Assembly (NCBI GenBank): GCA_964476135.1 | Contig: CAYYYG010000011.1 | Location: 1 to 28,604 of the forward strand | DNA: 28,604 bases | Direction of reading: 5' to 3' | DNA from: CAYYYG01 sp964476135 | Lineage (GTDB): Bacteria; Patescibacteriota; Microgenomatia; UBA1406; GWC2-37-13 | In this document: one piece after another, positions 8,477 through 16,308 of the stretch | Position numbering within the stretch: the first letter of the stretch is position 1 | Layout: each line of letters opens with the position of its first letter | The notes under the pieces: generated by a model | Databases searched by the model: none | What the model was told of the DNA's origin: nothing | What the model saw: only the letters and a program-made list of their open reading frames with translations | Position numbers and translations under genes: made by a program

Positions 8477-8490
8477 CGTATCATGATACG
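8477..8490. promoter_or_regulatory. 14-bp palindrome containing -10-like boxes
   Basis: CGTATCATGATACG is a perfect palindrome and carries TATCAT on each strand. On the minus strand it would start a leader of about 39 nt holding the Shine-Dalgarno of the gene at 8437. An operator is the alternative. Confidence 0.4.
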
Positions 8491-8583
8491 AATATACCAA
8501 ATCTAGATAATTCTGTAAATCATACTCGTCACAGTTTTCACCACACCAAAGTCGATTCCGATTTATTTGGATATTATTATTGC

Positions 8584-8589
8584 TATAAT
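8584..8589 (+). promoter_or_regulatory. -10 box of ychF
   Basis: Consensus TATAAT ends 7 nt before the ATG at 8597, giving a leaderless mRNA and supporting the shorter start over the in-frame ATG at 8567. Confidence 0.55.
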
Positions 8590-8596
8590 AATCCCC

Positions 8597-9700
8597 ATGT
8601 CATCGATAAAACTAGGAATTGTCGGTCTACCCAATGTCGGTAAATCTACCCTGTTCAACGCTTTGCTAAAAAAACAGGTTGCCGATGCTGCAAACTATCC
8701 ATTCTGCACTATAGAGCCCAATGTCGGCATTGTTGAGGTACCCGACGAGAGACTTCCCATACTTGCCAAAACGGTAGGTACCACCAAAATTATCCCTGCT
8801 GTCGTTGAGTTTTATGATATAGCTGGTTTAGTACGCGGGGCTTCAAAAGGCGAAGGATTAGGAAATAAATTTCTTGCCCATATCAGAGAGTGCGCCGCAG
8901 TCATAGAAGTCGTCCGGCTTTTTGAAGACACCGAAGTGATTCATGTGGCCAACAAGATTGACCCTATAGACGATATTAAAACTATAGAAACAGAACTGCT
9001 GCTCGCCGATCTAGAAACCGTACAAAAACAAAAAGAACCGAAAGGAAAAGCACCGAAAGAAGAGTTCCAAAAGTACGAAATTGTTCAAAAAATTAAGAAT
9101 AATCTTGATCAAGGACTATGGGCTAATAAAACTAAATTAAGCGAAGAAGAATTAGAACTTATAGTAAGTTTGAATCTGCTCACAATGAAACCTGTAATTT
9201 ACTTATTTAATGTTTCCGAAAAACAGCTGGAAATTAAACCGCAAACTGAGAAAAAGATTCAGGAAGTTCTGTCAGCCTGTCATCCGGAAAGTACCATGGA
9301 TAATTGGCTATATCTGAATGCCAAATTGGAAACTGAAGTGTTGGGTTTCTCGGAATTGGAGCAGAAAGAATATCTCAAACAATACGGACTGGAAGAAACC
9401 GGTCTAAACCGGTTGATCAAAAAATCCTATGAAACGCTCGGGCTCATATCATTTCTGACGGCAGGTGAAAAGGAAGTTCGTGCATGGACGATTACAAAAG
9501 GCACTATGGCGCCACAGGCCGCAGCCGTTATACATACTGACTTTGAAAAACATTTCATCAAGGCCGATATCGTCAAATACAAGGAATTTGTAGAAGATAA
9601 TGGTTGGTTTGGAGCACGAGAAAAAGGAAAAGTGCAAACTGTTGGAAAAGACCACATTATGGATGAGGGCGACGTGGTCGAATTTAAGGTCAATGTATAA
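8597..9700 (+). CDS. ychF: Ribosome-associated P-loop GTPase/ATPase YchF (OLA1 family)
   Basis: 367 residues, full length for the family. P-loop GLPNVGKST (10-18), switch region DIAGLVRGASKGEGLGNKF, and the family's NKIDPIDDIKTIETEL stretch after the G-domain insertion. An Asn-Val-Ser-Glu motif stands in place of NKxD and explains the relaxed nucleotide specificity of this family. It ends in a TGS domain (about 280-367) with the EVRAWTITKGTMAPQAA segment. YchF binds ribosomes and hydrolyses ATP or GTP in the cytoplasm, affecting translation and stress responses. The start used here (MSSIK) sits 7 nt behind a TATAAT box. The 3' end overlaps the convergent small gene by 11 nt. Confidence 0.97.
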   Translation: MSSIKLGIVGLPNVGKSTLFNALLKKQVADAANYPFCTIEPNVGIVEVPDERLPILAKTVGTTKIIPAVVEFYDIAGLVRGASKGEGLGNKFLAHIRECAAVIEVVRLFEDTEVIHVANKIDPIDDIKTIETELLLADLETVQKQKEPKGKAPKEEFQKYEIVQKIKNNLDQGLWANKTKLSEEELELIVSLNLLTMKPVIYLFNVSEKQLEIKPQTEKKIQEVLSACHPESTMDNWLYLNAKLETEVLGFSELEQKEYLKQYGLEETGLNRLIKKSYETLGLISFLTAGEKEVRAWTITKGTMAPQAAAVIHTDFEKHFIKADIVKYKEFVEDNGWFGAREKGKVQTVGKDHIMDEGDVVEFKVNV

Positions 9701-9968
9701 GATTAGTTTTTTCTACTGCAATTCTTCGGCTTACTAAATCAACATTCGGACATCCAACTTTTGAAAAGTTACCGCAGGCTCTCTGTAAATCATCTTTAGA
9801 TATATCTCTCCAAAAATTACCGGCAATCCCGAGCATAGCAAGGGCAATACATTGACACTCATTAGCAGAACTGCAAGCCTCGACTAAGCACCCTTGCGTA
9901 CTCCGAAGAACTGCAGCCATCGACTCCGATTCAATAATTTGCATTAAATTATACGTCAACAAACTCAT
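9690..9968 (-). CDS. Small Cys-containing hypothetical protein
   Basis: About 92 residues from the ATG at 9968. The ATGs at 10007 (105 aa, 59-nt overlap with the gene upstream) and 9944 (84 aa, no overlap, TATAAT at 9948-9953) are also possible, so the start is open. Six cysteines cluster in the middle (Cys-Leu-Val-Glu-Ala-Cys...Cys-Gln-Cys, then two further on). No signal peptide is seen, so the cysteines may be a metal site or chance. Not recognised. It overlaps the end of ychF tail-to-tail and follows the GH57 gene on the same strand. Confidence 0.5.
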   Translation of the reverse strand: MSLLTYNLMQIIESESMAAVLRSTQGCLVEACSSANECQCIALAMLGIAGNFWRDISKDDLQRACGNFSKVGCPNVDLVSRRIAVEKTNLIH

Positions 9969-11391
9969 ATCTTGTAATATCTGGAAGTGTCTGTCCTGTT
10001 TGCTCATCTTTCTCTAACATATCTGGATAGGAATTTAGAAAATCTTTTTTTAGATTAGAAAATAGCAATTCAAGTGTCTGTATTGCTGCCTGAGGAATCC
10101 GTTTCTCTACCTGATTTTTATGGGCAAAAAAGGTACCACAACTTGTGAATCCAATAATCAGTGCGAACTTTGCCGTCATAAGTCTCAGATAATTCTGATC
10201 AGAAAAAGCTTCTTCCAAATCCGGAACATAGTTGGCACCAGTTAAAATCTTCTTACGGAGCTTCTTGAATTCGCGCTTAAAATCAATTCTCCAATCAGGT
10301 TGAATCTTATCTAAATCAGAATTGATTTTTACATTATAATAGCGCAATTTACTAAGAAAAACCTTTTTATTATGCCTAACCTCTGGAGATGGGTTATCAC
10401 AATCGCAATCACCCGTCCACCGGCCAAACCCATGTGAACAGCTCCAACTTGATGCTCTAATTTCTGCTTTCGGTTTTTGGGGCTCGGCAAGAAGCCTTTT
10501 CACCTCCATAGGCACAAATCCGCGTGACTCAAGCACATCGTGCATCCGCGCAAAAAACAGATCTAGATATCGAACATGGTGACCGATTGTTTCACCATCG
10601 ATCGCAGAAATTTTATTTTTATGAGGCTGATGTGATAAGTCTTCCAAGAAACTGTCGGCATTTATAGTGGCCTGACGGTTAAAAGCTATCTGACCACTTA
10701 ACGCTGAGTCTGCCAAAATAGCGTTAATACAAGACCCATCCGGAAAACTTATCGCACAAACACAATTCTGAGGCGACACGCTGCCATCCGCTTGTTGCCT
10801 GGACTTATCATCGAACGAAACCTGAAAGTCCCGAAGAGCAACATATTCAAAGCCTATTCTGGAAGCAATATTAATTACTCTCGAGTCAACAGCCATTTCC
10901 GGACAAAATAACCCTTTTGGAGTGAATCCGAAGTCTTCAAAATCAATTTCACGTGTCAATTCTAGAATGGTTGCTATATCGGCATCAGGGAGGAGCGGAA
11001 GTATGATGTGCACAGGTGGACCGGATAATACATGATACGCTCTATCCTGGAGAGATCTGATTTTTACCATAAGGAGGGTAAAAAAAGAACTCCATCCAGA
11101 TAGCTCACCCGCCGGATACGCTTTCTCAAACCAATACCTCAGCGAAGGAAAAAAAGTGATATTGCTTTGTCTCAGAACCCGATCCATGTCGGCTCTAAGA
11201 AAAACCGGAAGATATGATTCCATCGCAATTTTATAATTCACCTCCGACAATAATCGAAAATGCACTCCCGCTCCGAGCTCAGGCAATCTAATAGATGGCC
11301 CTATCTGGCCACGTCTTTCCGGCTGATAGAAGTGAAAAAAATGACCAATCATCTTTTCTTTCTCTGACTGAGAATATATTTTTACATCCAT
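9949..11391 (-). CDS. GH57-type glycoside hydrolase-like protein with DUF3536 region
   Basis: 480 residues, cytoplasmic (no signal). GH57 motifs in order: HFYQP at 20-24 (motif 1, normally HxHQP), GLFCPEMAVD at 160-169 (the nucleophile-containing motif, Glu165) and DGETIGHH at 265-272. The C-terminal part carries the DUF3536 signature: SSWSCSHGFGRW...DCDC (314-331) and a later FTSCGTFF. GH57 enzymes cleave or transfer alpha-glucans and related alpha-glycosides; the substrate of this subgroup is not known to me. Possible start at Met14 (11352), because the TATAAT at 11390-11395 overlaps the first ATG. It sits 11 nt behind the gene at 11403-11828. Confidence 0.85.
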   Translation of the reverse strand: MDVKIYSQSEKEKMIGHFFHFYQPERRGQIGPSIRLPELGAGVHFRLLSEVNYKIAMESYLPVFLRADMDRVLRQSNITFFPSLRYWFEKAYPAGELSGWSSFFTLLMVKIRSLQDRAYHVLSGPPVHIILPLLPDADIATILELTREIDFEDFGFTPKGLFCPEMAVDSRVINIASRIGFEYVALRDFQVSFDDKSRQQADGSVSPQNCVCAISFPDGSCINAILADSALSGQIAFNRQATINADSFLEDLSHQPHKNKISAIDGETIGHHVRYLDLFFARMHDVLESRGFVPMEVKRLLAEPQKPKAEIRASSWSCSHGFGRWTGDCDCDNPSPEVRHNKKVFLSKLRYYNVKINSDLDKIQPDWRIDFKREFKKLRKKILTGANYVPDLEEAFSDQNYLRLMTAKFALIIGFTSCGTFFAHKNQVEKRIPQAAIQTLELLFSNLKKDFLNSYPDMLEKDEQTGQTLPDITRYEFVDV

Positions 11392-11402
11392 TATATGCAG
11401 AA

Positions 11403-11828
11403 TTAATTTGAAATCTGACCCGTCGTCTTACGATACTCGAATCTAACACTAGCCTTATTAATCTCCACGATGCGGATCTCGACCCCATCAGCCTTGAGCC
11501 ATCCCGTCATAATTCCGGCAAATCCGCCAAACCGGTAATTAAGATCTTTTTCCTCGCCGTCCGCAATTACTGTGACGACAGCTTCTTCAAAACAGTCATT
11601 ACAATTTGAGGGCATGGGACTTATAGATTTCAGTTTAATGCGCGTTTGGGAGTTGAGATTCTTAATTTCCCCGCTGTTTAACGTATATGTTGCATTCTGT
11701 AAGAGCTCAGACTCTTTTTGACTTTTATCGCTTTTAATTAGTACATAAAAAAGCGACAATACGATTATAAGGAAAAAAATAAGAACCGCTATCTTATATC
11801 TTATTTCATGTAATTTTGGTTTCTTCAT
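11403..11828 (-). CDS. Anchored hypothetical protein, 141 aa
   Basis: One N-terminal membrane helix (about 13-32) after a basic start, then a roughly 108-residue extracytoplasmic domain of mostly beta character with one Cys-Asn-Asp-Cys pair. Not recognised. It lies 18 nt downstream of the M4 protease and 11 nt upstream of the GH57 gene, so the three may form a unit. A TATCAT box 7 nt before the ATG (11836-11841, minus) could also start it independently. Confidence 0.6.
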   Translation of the reverse strand: MKKPKLHEIRYKIAVLIFFLIIVLSLFYVLIKSDKSQKESELLQNATYTLNSGEIKNLNSQTRIKLKSISPMPSNCNDCFEEAVVTVIADGEEKDLNYRFGGFAGIMTGWLKADGVEIRIVEINKASVRFEYRKTTGQISN

Positions 11829-11846
11829 TTTTTTTATGATATTAGA

Positions 11847-13748
11847 TTATATAGGAAAATAACCAGCTCTCCACGACTGGAAATCGGCCAGAGTAACCTG
11901 ACCGTCGCCGTTGAAATCCGCTGTAATACCTGTTGATATTTTAAGATATTCCTTACGCCATATTTCAAAATCTATGAGGTCAGTATCGTTATCGCAATCC
12001 GAATCTCCAGTTACTCTTTTAGGACAGCTTGTTATCGGCGTCGGAGTAATGGTGAATGTTGGCGTCGGTGGTTGCGTTACGGCTACACAGCTCGGTGTCT
12101 GTGCTGTCCTACCGATGCATTTGGCCCCCTGTGGATCATCTGCCGGTTGCTGATCGATCTCAACTGCCTGCAGTGCGCTCGCGGTTCGACCACACTCAGC
12201 CGAATTCTGTCCATACAAATCTGTGCAGGCCTGCAGCAGCGACCTATATGCATAATTAAAGTTAGTCGTCTGAGTAAAATACAAACTCAGTGCCCTGTAC
12301 CATATCTGCAAACTCTTCTCTTTACCTATACCGACAAGATTGCAGCCGTTAAATCCTCCACCTTCTGACATAAGATAAAACCCCTTAGTCATAACATTTA
12401 AGTTAATATGAATTCCCCCGGAATCATTTGCGGAACAGGAATAGTATGGAGAAAAAAGCCTGTCAGGATGTGGTGAACGTGGGTTAGCAGGTGGGTCGTC
12501 GGCGCGTCTTATTACTCCTAATGTAGTATCTTCACCAAGCTGCCAATCCGGATCCACTCCAAATGCCATAATATCTGCCATAGCTTCATTGAGAGCTCCC
12601 GGCTGGTTACTTGAGATCAAATTAGCTGTATTTTCAACCACGCCGTGTGTAAATTCATGTGCAATCACATCCTGTGACACCATACCGCTACAGAATACTA
12701 ATTGACTATAAGGCGCCTTCGCCCAGAGAGCATTGGGGCATTTTGTTTGCGTGGTTAGATTTACGAAAGCTAAAGCCGATGAGCCTTTATTATCGTAACT
12801 GTCGCGGCTAAAAGTATTTTTATAAAAATTATATGTATCACCAAGATAATTATAGGCTCCGTCAACATCCCTTTTTCCGGTTACAGCTCCACCCTCTCGC
12901 CGAACTACCGGACAATTGGTAACCCCGTTATCACAATCATATATGACCCTATCTAGTGCTTCGTCCACTAAAGACTCTTCATAAAGGATTGACCCATCGA
13001 CACGACTAACGACATATTTTTTTGCGAACGGAACCAAATTGTTGTCCGCTGTAATAACCACTTCTGCCGCCGGATACGAAATCGGGTCTTTTGAAGTTCC
13101 AATCAGCCTGCCACTATAAAATATATCTGAATTCGATCTAATCACCGGATTTATGGTGGAATCTTCTGTCATGGCTTGCTTTATTGCTCTCCAGCCTGCA
13201 TCAATTAGAGAAATTGAAGGTGCAATTGACTGAGGTTTGGCCAATAAATTTCCAGCAACTGCATAAATATCGTTCTCCGATGCTAAATGTGCTGAGAAAA
13301 CCGCTCCAAATATCGGGATACCGTCTATTGTTTGACGGTAAAAAAAATGCCGCTTTCCGTCGCTCTCCTCAAGCGTGCGAGTCACCTTCAAATTTTTAAC
13401 AAAATCGGGTGGAAAAATTCTTTTGCCTGTTTCTACTGCCCTATCTTCGTTTGACATAACGCCCTTCACGTTATCATCTTTAAATTGTGGCTGTTTATTA
13501 ATAAAATCGACAACTGCGCCCATTCCGCTCTCATTACTTGAAAATAAAGCCGAGCCGTCGGACGAAATAAAAAAATGCATCGTGTCGCTTGCAGTGCTGA
13601 TGTCTGAAAAAGTAGAAATCTGGTCCCCTTCAATCGTAAACGGCACTTCCGCAATAGTATCATGAGTTACTTTTTGCTTGAATGAACTGGCGGTTATAAA
13701 AATAATCAGAAAAACTGCCAGCCAAAATAATACGGACTTTACACGCAT
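11847..13748 (-). CDS. Secreted M4 (thermolysin-like) metalloprotease with dockerin
   Basis: 633 residues from the ATG at 13748. A signal/anchor (1-25) is followed by an FTP/PepSY-type propeptide (about 80-250). The M4 catalytic domain has zinc-site HEFTH (364-368), the third ligand Glu388 in ALNEAMADI, and the SGGIHIN segment with the transition-state histidine, so it looks active. A Thr/Pro linker leads to a dockerin (575-633) with two canonical calcium loops, each followed by Asp-Phe-x-x-Trp-Arg-x-x-Tyr, as in the beta-helix protein. It would cleave peptides outside the cell while docked to a cohesin (inference). The start is chosen because TACGAT at 13754-13759 ends 5 nt upstream with TTGCCG 18 nt further; the frame stays open ten codons beyond. 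Confidence 0.92.
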   Translation of the reverse strand: MRVKSVLFWLAVFLIIFITASSFKQKVTHDTIAEVPFTIEGDQISTFSDISTASDTMHFFISSDGSALFSSNESGMGAVVDFINKQPQFKDDNVKGVMSNEDRAVETGKRIFPPDFVKNLKVTRTLEESDGKRHFFYRQTIDGIPIFGAVFSAHLASENDIYAVAGNLLAKPQSIAPSISLIDAGWRAIKQAMTEDSTINPVIRSNSDIFYSGRLIGTSKDPISYPAAEVVITADNNLVPFAKKYVVSRVDGSILYEESLVDEALDRVIYDCDNGVTNCPVVRREGGAVTGKRDVDGAYNYLGDTYNFYKNTFSRDSYDNKGSSALAFVNLTTQTKCPNALWAKAPYSQLVFCSGMVSQDVIAHEFTHGVVENTANLISSNQPGALNEAMADIMAFGVDPDWQLGEDTTLGVIRRADDPPANPRSPHPDRLFSPYYSCSANDSGGIHINLNVMTKGFYLMSEGGGFNGCNLVGIGKEKSLQIWYRALSLYFTQTTNFNYAYRSLLQACTDLYGQNSAECGRTASALQAVEIDQQPADDPQGAKCIGRTAQTPSCVAVTQPPTPTFTITPTPITSCPKRVTGDSDCDNDTDLIDFEIWRKEYLKISTGITADFNGDGQVTLADFQSWRAGYFPI

Positions 13749-13753
13749 ATTTA

Positions 13754-13783
13754 ATCGTACCACAATCCATGTAGACACGGCAA
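13754..13783 (-). promoter_or_regulatory. Promoter of the M4 protease gene
   Basis: TTGCCG (13778-13783), 18-nt spacer, TACGAT (13754-13759) on the minus strand. The -10 ends 5 nt before the ATG, so the transcript would be leaderless. Confidence 0.5.
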
Positions 13784-13785
13784 CA

Positions 13786-14556
13786 CTATGATTCTATCGA
13801 CCGAGAATTATAAACTTTTATATAAATCACCCAGAATCGCAGCGAAGAAAATAATGCGAAAACAAAGCCGGCAAAGCCATCAACGAAACCCAAGTGCCTA
13901 AAATACATCAGAAAAAATGTTGAAATCGGTTTCCATATAAAATAACAAGGCAGACACAAATCTTTATTATTTTTAATAATAAGCTCCGCATCAAGCGTTG
14001 TATAACGATTCCATCTGATGAGATATCGCGAAAAATCAGGATCTGCATAATGTAATAAGTCAGATTTAAGATGGCCCACTTTTCCATTTTTATCTATAAG
14101 CTCTACGTTTTCATGAACATTGGTGCATGGAAATTTCATTTTTCCTCTTTTATATAGTCTGATAGTATAATCAGGGTACTGACCTCCTTTTGTAAGGAAC
14201 CTGTTAAGAAAATAATTTTTCCGCGGGACCCAGTAAGCATCATTATCAGAGTTATCTATAACCTGCATTATCTCCTTTTTCAATTCATCAGATAAGGCTT
14301 CGTCTGCATCAAGTTGTAAAATCCAGTCGCCATTTGCCGCATCTATAGACTTCTGCTTATTAATGTGGAACATTGGTGGATTGTCGGCAACTATCACTTT
14401 AATCTTAGAGCCGTAGGATTTGGCAATTTCCACCGTTTTATCTTCGGATCCGCCGTCGACTATAACTACCTCATCGACCATATCGTACGCCGAATCTAAA
14501 GCGTGATGAAGATTTTTTTCTTCATTAAAAACAGCTATACAGAGAGATAATTTCAT
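13786..14556 (-). CDS. Family 2 glycosyltransferase (WaaE/KdtX-like)
   Basis: 256 residues. GT-A fold: CIAVFNEEKN start (nucleotide-binding strand), VDGGSEDKT, and the metal-binding Asp-Ala-Asp-Glu at 83-86. Further on are QYPDYTIRLYKRG (126-138) and Val-His-Glu-Asn (147-150), which mark the subgroup that adds sugars to lipid A cores or polymer precursors. A hydrophobic C-terminal stretch (about 205-240) would associate with the membrane. The acceptor cannot be read from sequence. The start at 14556 sits 6 nt behind TATAAT (14563-14568, minus) in a shared divergent promoter with the DsbB gene. Confidence 0.9.
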   Translation of the reverse strand: MKLSLCIAVFNEEKNLHHALDSAYDMVDEVVIVDGGSEDKTVEIAKSYGSKIKVIVADNPPMFHINKQKSIDAANGDWILQLDADEALSDELKKEIMQVIDNSDNDAYWVPRKNYFLNRFLTKGGQYPDYTIRLYKRGKMKFPCTNVHENVELIDKNGKVGHLKSDLLHYADPDFSRYLIRWNRYTTLDAELIIKNNKDLCLPCYFIWKPISTFFLMYFRHLGFVDGFAGFVFALFSSLRFWVIYIKVYNSRSIES

Positions 14557-14559
14557 ATA

Positions 14560-14575
14560 CTTATTATATAATAAG
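14560..14575. promoter_or_regulatory. Bidirectional palindromic -10 promoter
   Basis: The 16-bp perfect palindrome CTTATTATATAATAAG carries TATAAT on both strands (14567-14572 plus, 14563-14568 minus). The minus box ends 6 nt before the GT2 ATG, and the plus box ends 11 nt before the ATG of the DsbB gene. One symmetric element probably starts both genes. Confidence 0.6.
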
Positions 14576-14583
14576 TGAATACT

Positions 14584-15129
14584 ATGGTCGGCACAATCAC
14601 ACAAATACTCGCATTTGGGATTCTGATTGCTAATATATTCATTGGTGCTTTAATAATACTATACATAATCAAACTCATAGCCGGATATAAATTATTCGAT
14701 CATTTAGTAAATTTCATACGGCCGTATGCTTTTACATTATCTTTCCTTACGGCACTCGCATCGCTGATTGGTAGTTTGTTTTTTTCTGAGATCGCAAAAT
14801 TCCAGCCCTGCACCTTATGCTGGTATCAGAGAATATTCATGTATCCCCTGCCGCTTTTATTGTATATCGCAATTATAAAAAAGGACATAACTATAAGGCC
14901 GTATATAATTGCAATGTCGGTTGTCGGGATAGTCATTGCGATATATCATTATTTCATCCAGCTATTTCCGGAATCGAGTCCCCTACCTTGTGAGGCTTTT
15001 AGTCCTGTTTCTTGCGTAAAAGGTTACACATTCTACTATGGCTTCATCTCAATACCATTTATGTCAGCAACCGCTTTCCTTTTGATTATCATTCTGTTAT
15101 CAATCGTAAGGCAAAATAAAAATGCGTAA
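14584..15129 (+). CDS. DsbB/BdbC-family disulfide bond formation protein
   Basis: 181 residues, about five membrane helices (one extra at the N-terminus). Two cysteine pairs face the outside: Cys76-x2-Cys79 in FQPCTLCWYQR, and Cys136/Cys144. This is the DsbB/BdbC layout that reoxidises a DsbA-type partner and passes electrons to quinone. No DsbA is in the window. It is a natural partner for the Cys-rich secreted proteins at 16309-24962. Start: the ATG at 14584 is preferred over the GTG at 14575, which would lie only 2 nt from the -10 box. The 3' end overlaps the deformylase start by 8 nt, so the two are co-transcribed. Confidence 0.92.
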   Translation: MVGTITQILAFGILIANIFIGALIILYIIKLIAGYKLFDHLVNFIRPYAFTLSFLTALASLIGSLFFSEIAKFQPCTLCWYQRIFMYPLPLLLYIAIIKKDITIRPYIIAMSVVGIVIAIYHYFIQLFPESSPLPCEAFSPVSCVKGYTFYYGFISIPFMSATAFLLIIILLSIVRQNKNA

Positions 15130-15664
15130 ATTAATCTTCGTACCCCACAAAATACTCACTACACATACAGAACCGGTCCTAAAATTCGATTCCAAACTCA
15201 AAAAGCTCGCTATAGATATGGAAGAACTTCTGGTAGCACAACAGGACCCCCCAGGAGTAGGTTTAGCCGGACCTCAAATAGGAGTCGGAAAGGCAATTTT
15301 CATTATGAAGCCAACACCCACTTCAAAAACCGAAGTAATAATAAATCCCGAAATTCTAGAGACTAAAATCAGTGCTAATGGCGACATGAACTTGGAAAAT
15401 CCAGATAATAATACTGAACTTGAAGGATGCCTTTCGATCCCTAAAATATGGTCACCGATCGAACGGGCAAAGAGCGTCAAATTAAAATATCAGGATTTAT
15501 CAGGTAAAATCACTACGAAGTGGTTTCACGGATTTCGTGCCGTAATAGTTCAGCATGAAGTTGATCATCTTCAAGGAGTGCTTTTTACGCAACGAGCAAT
15601 CGAACAAAAAAGAAAACTATATAAAGAAGATGGTGAATCTCTGGAACCGTTAAAAATAGGTTAA
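15122..15664 (+). CDS. def: Peptide deformylase
   Basis: 180 residues. All three motifs are present: GVGLAGPQIG (45-54), EGCLS (101-105, with the metal-ligand Cys103), and HEVDH (145-149, two His ligands and the catalytic Glu). It removes the N-formyl group from new proteins using Fe2+ or another divalent metal. It overlaps the DsbB-like gene by 8 nt. An insert of about 12 residues before EGCLS (Asp/Asn-rich) is slightly longer than in common forms. Confidence 0.96.
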   Translation: MRKLIFVPHKILTTHTEPVLKFDSKLKKLAIDMEELLVAQQDPPGVGLAGPQIGVGKAIFIMKPTPTSKTEVIINPEILETKISANGDMNLENPDNNTELEGCLSIPKIWSPIERAKSVKLKYQDLSGKITTKWFHGFRAVIVQHEVDHLQGVLFTQRAIEQKRKLYKEDGESLEPLKIG

Positions 15665-15666
15665 CT

Positions 15667-16251
15667 TTATCTCACATTCAGTCGTAAAGCCGGACCTACT
15701 TCAGGAATTATTATGTTGGTGTTTGTATCAACCATCTTTGTTCTTTCATTACCCTTCTGAGCGACCAGACTCACCATAGTAACACCTGGTTTTTTCACCC
15801 TTACAACAAAAGATACTAAGTCGTCATTATGAAAAATCAGTTGACTTGACTCGGTAATTCTTTTCACGCCTGTCACGGAAACATAATCAGCGTTTGGATG
15901 GGGGTATATGTCGACAGTTTCCTTGACTGAAGATACGCTAACAACTTCCAACGCATTCGGATCGTAACTGAACAATGCATCATAGCCCGTAATTTCGGCA
16001 CCTAATGAATTCGCTTTTAACTTCAAGACCACCTGATCTCCTACCTGATATGATTGCTTTCCGCCCTCATCTACCAATGTCATACTCGCAACATTTTCGG
16101 GCGAAAATGACTTTACCTCATCTCCCTTTGTAAAAAGACCGGTCTTTCTTGAACCAAGCAATGCGAACATCAAAGCAAAACATACTACAAATACCACGAT
16201 ATATAAAATTATCGAAAAATGTTGTCTGTTTTTATAGATTAGTTTATACAT
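15667..16251 (-). CDS. Membrane-anchored single-cohesin protein
   Basis: 194 residues. N-terminal TM helix (about 13-33), a short spacer, then a cohesin-like beta-sandwich (about 55-194) with the signature FSYDPNALEVVSVSS (94-108) and a late FVVRVKKPG strand. There is no dockerin and no C-terminal anchor, so it would present one cohesin at the cell surface. This suits a docking site for a dockerin-bearing client (inference). It is first in the run of cohesin genes counted from the left and is convergent with the deformylase with a 2-nt gap. The cohesin assignment is by pattern and needs a profile search. Confidence 0.75.
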   Translation of the reverse strand: MYKLIYKNRQHFSIILYIVVFVVCFALMFALLGSRKTGLFTKGDEVKSFSPENVASMTLVDEGGKQSYQVGDQVVLKLKANSLGAEITGYDALFSYDPNALEVVSVSSVKETVDIYPHPNADYVSVTGVKRITESSQLIFHNDDLVSFVVRVKKPGVTMVSLVAQKGNERTKMVDTNTNIIIPEVGPALRLNVR

Positions 16252-16282
16252 AGTTATATTTAATACTAATACAATTTTAACT

Positions 16283-16295
16283 CGCTTTGCAAGCG
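16283..16295 (-). terminator. Weak terminator-like hairpin
   Basis: Stem CGCTT/AAGCG with a 3-nt loop, 14 nt past the stop of the cohesin-dockerin gene at 16309. On the minus strand it is followed by AGTTAAAATTG, with no real T-run. Tentative. Confidence 0.2.
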
Positions 16296-16308
16296 CATTG
16301 GTTTTAAG

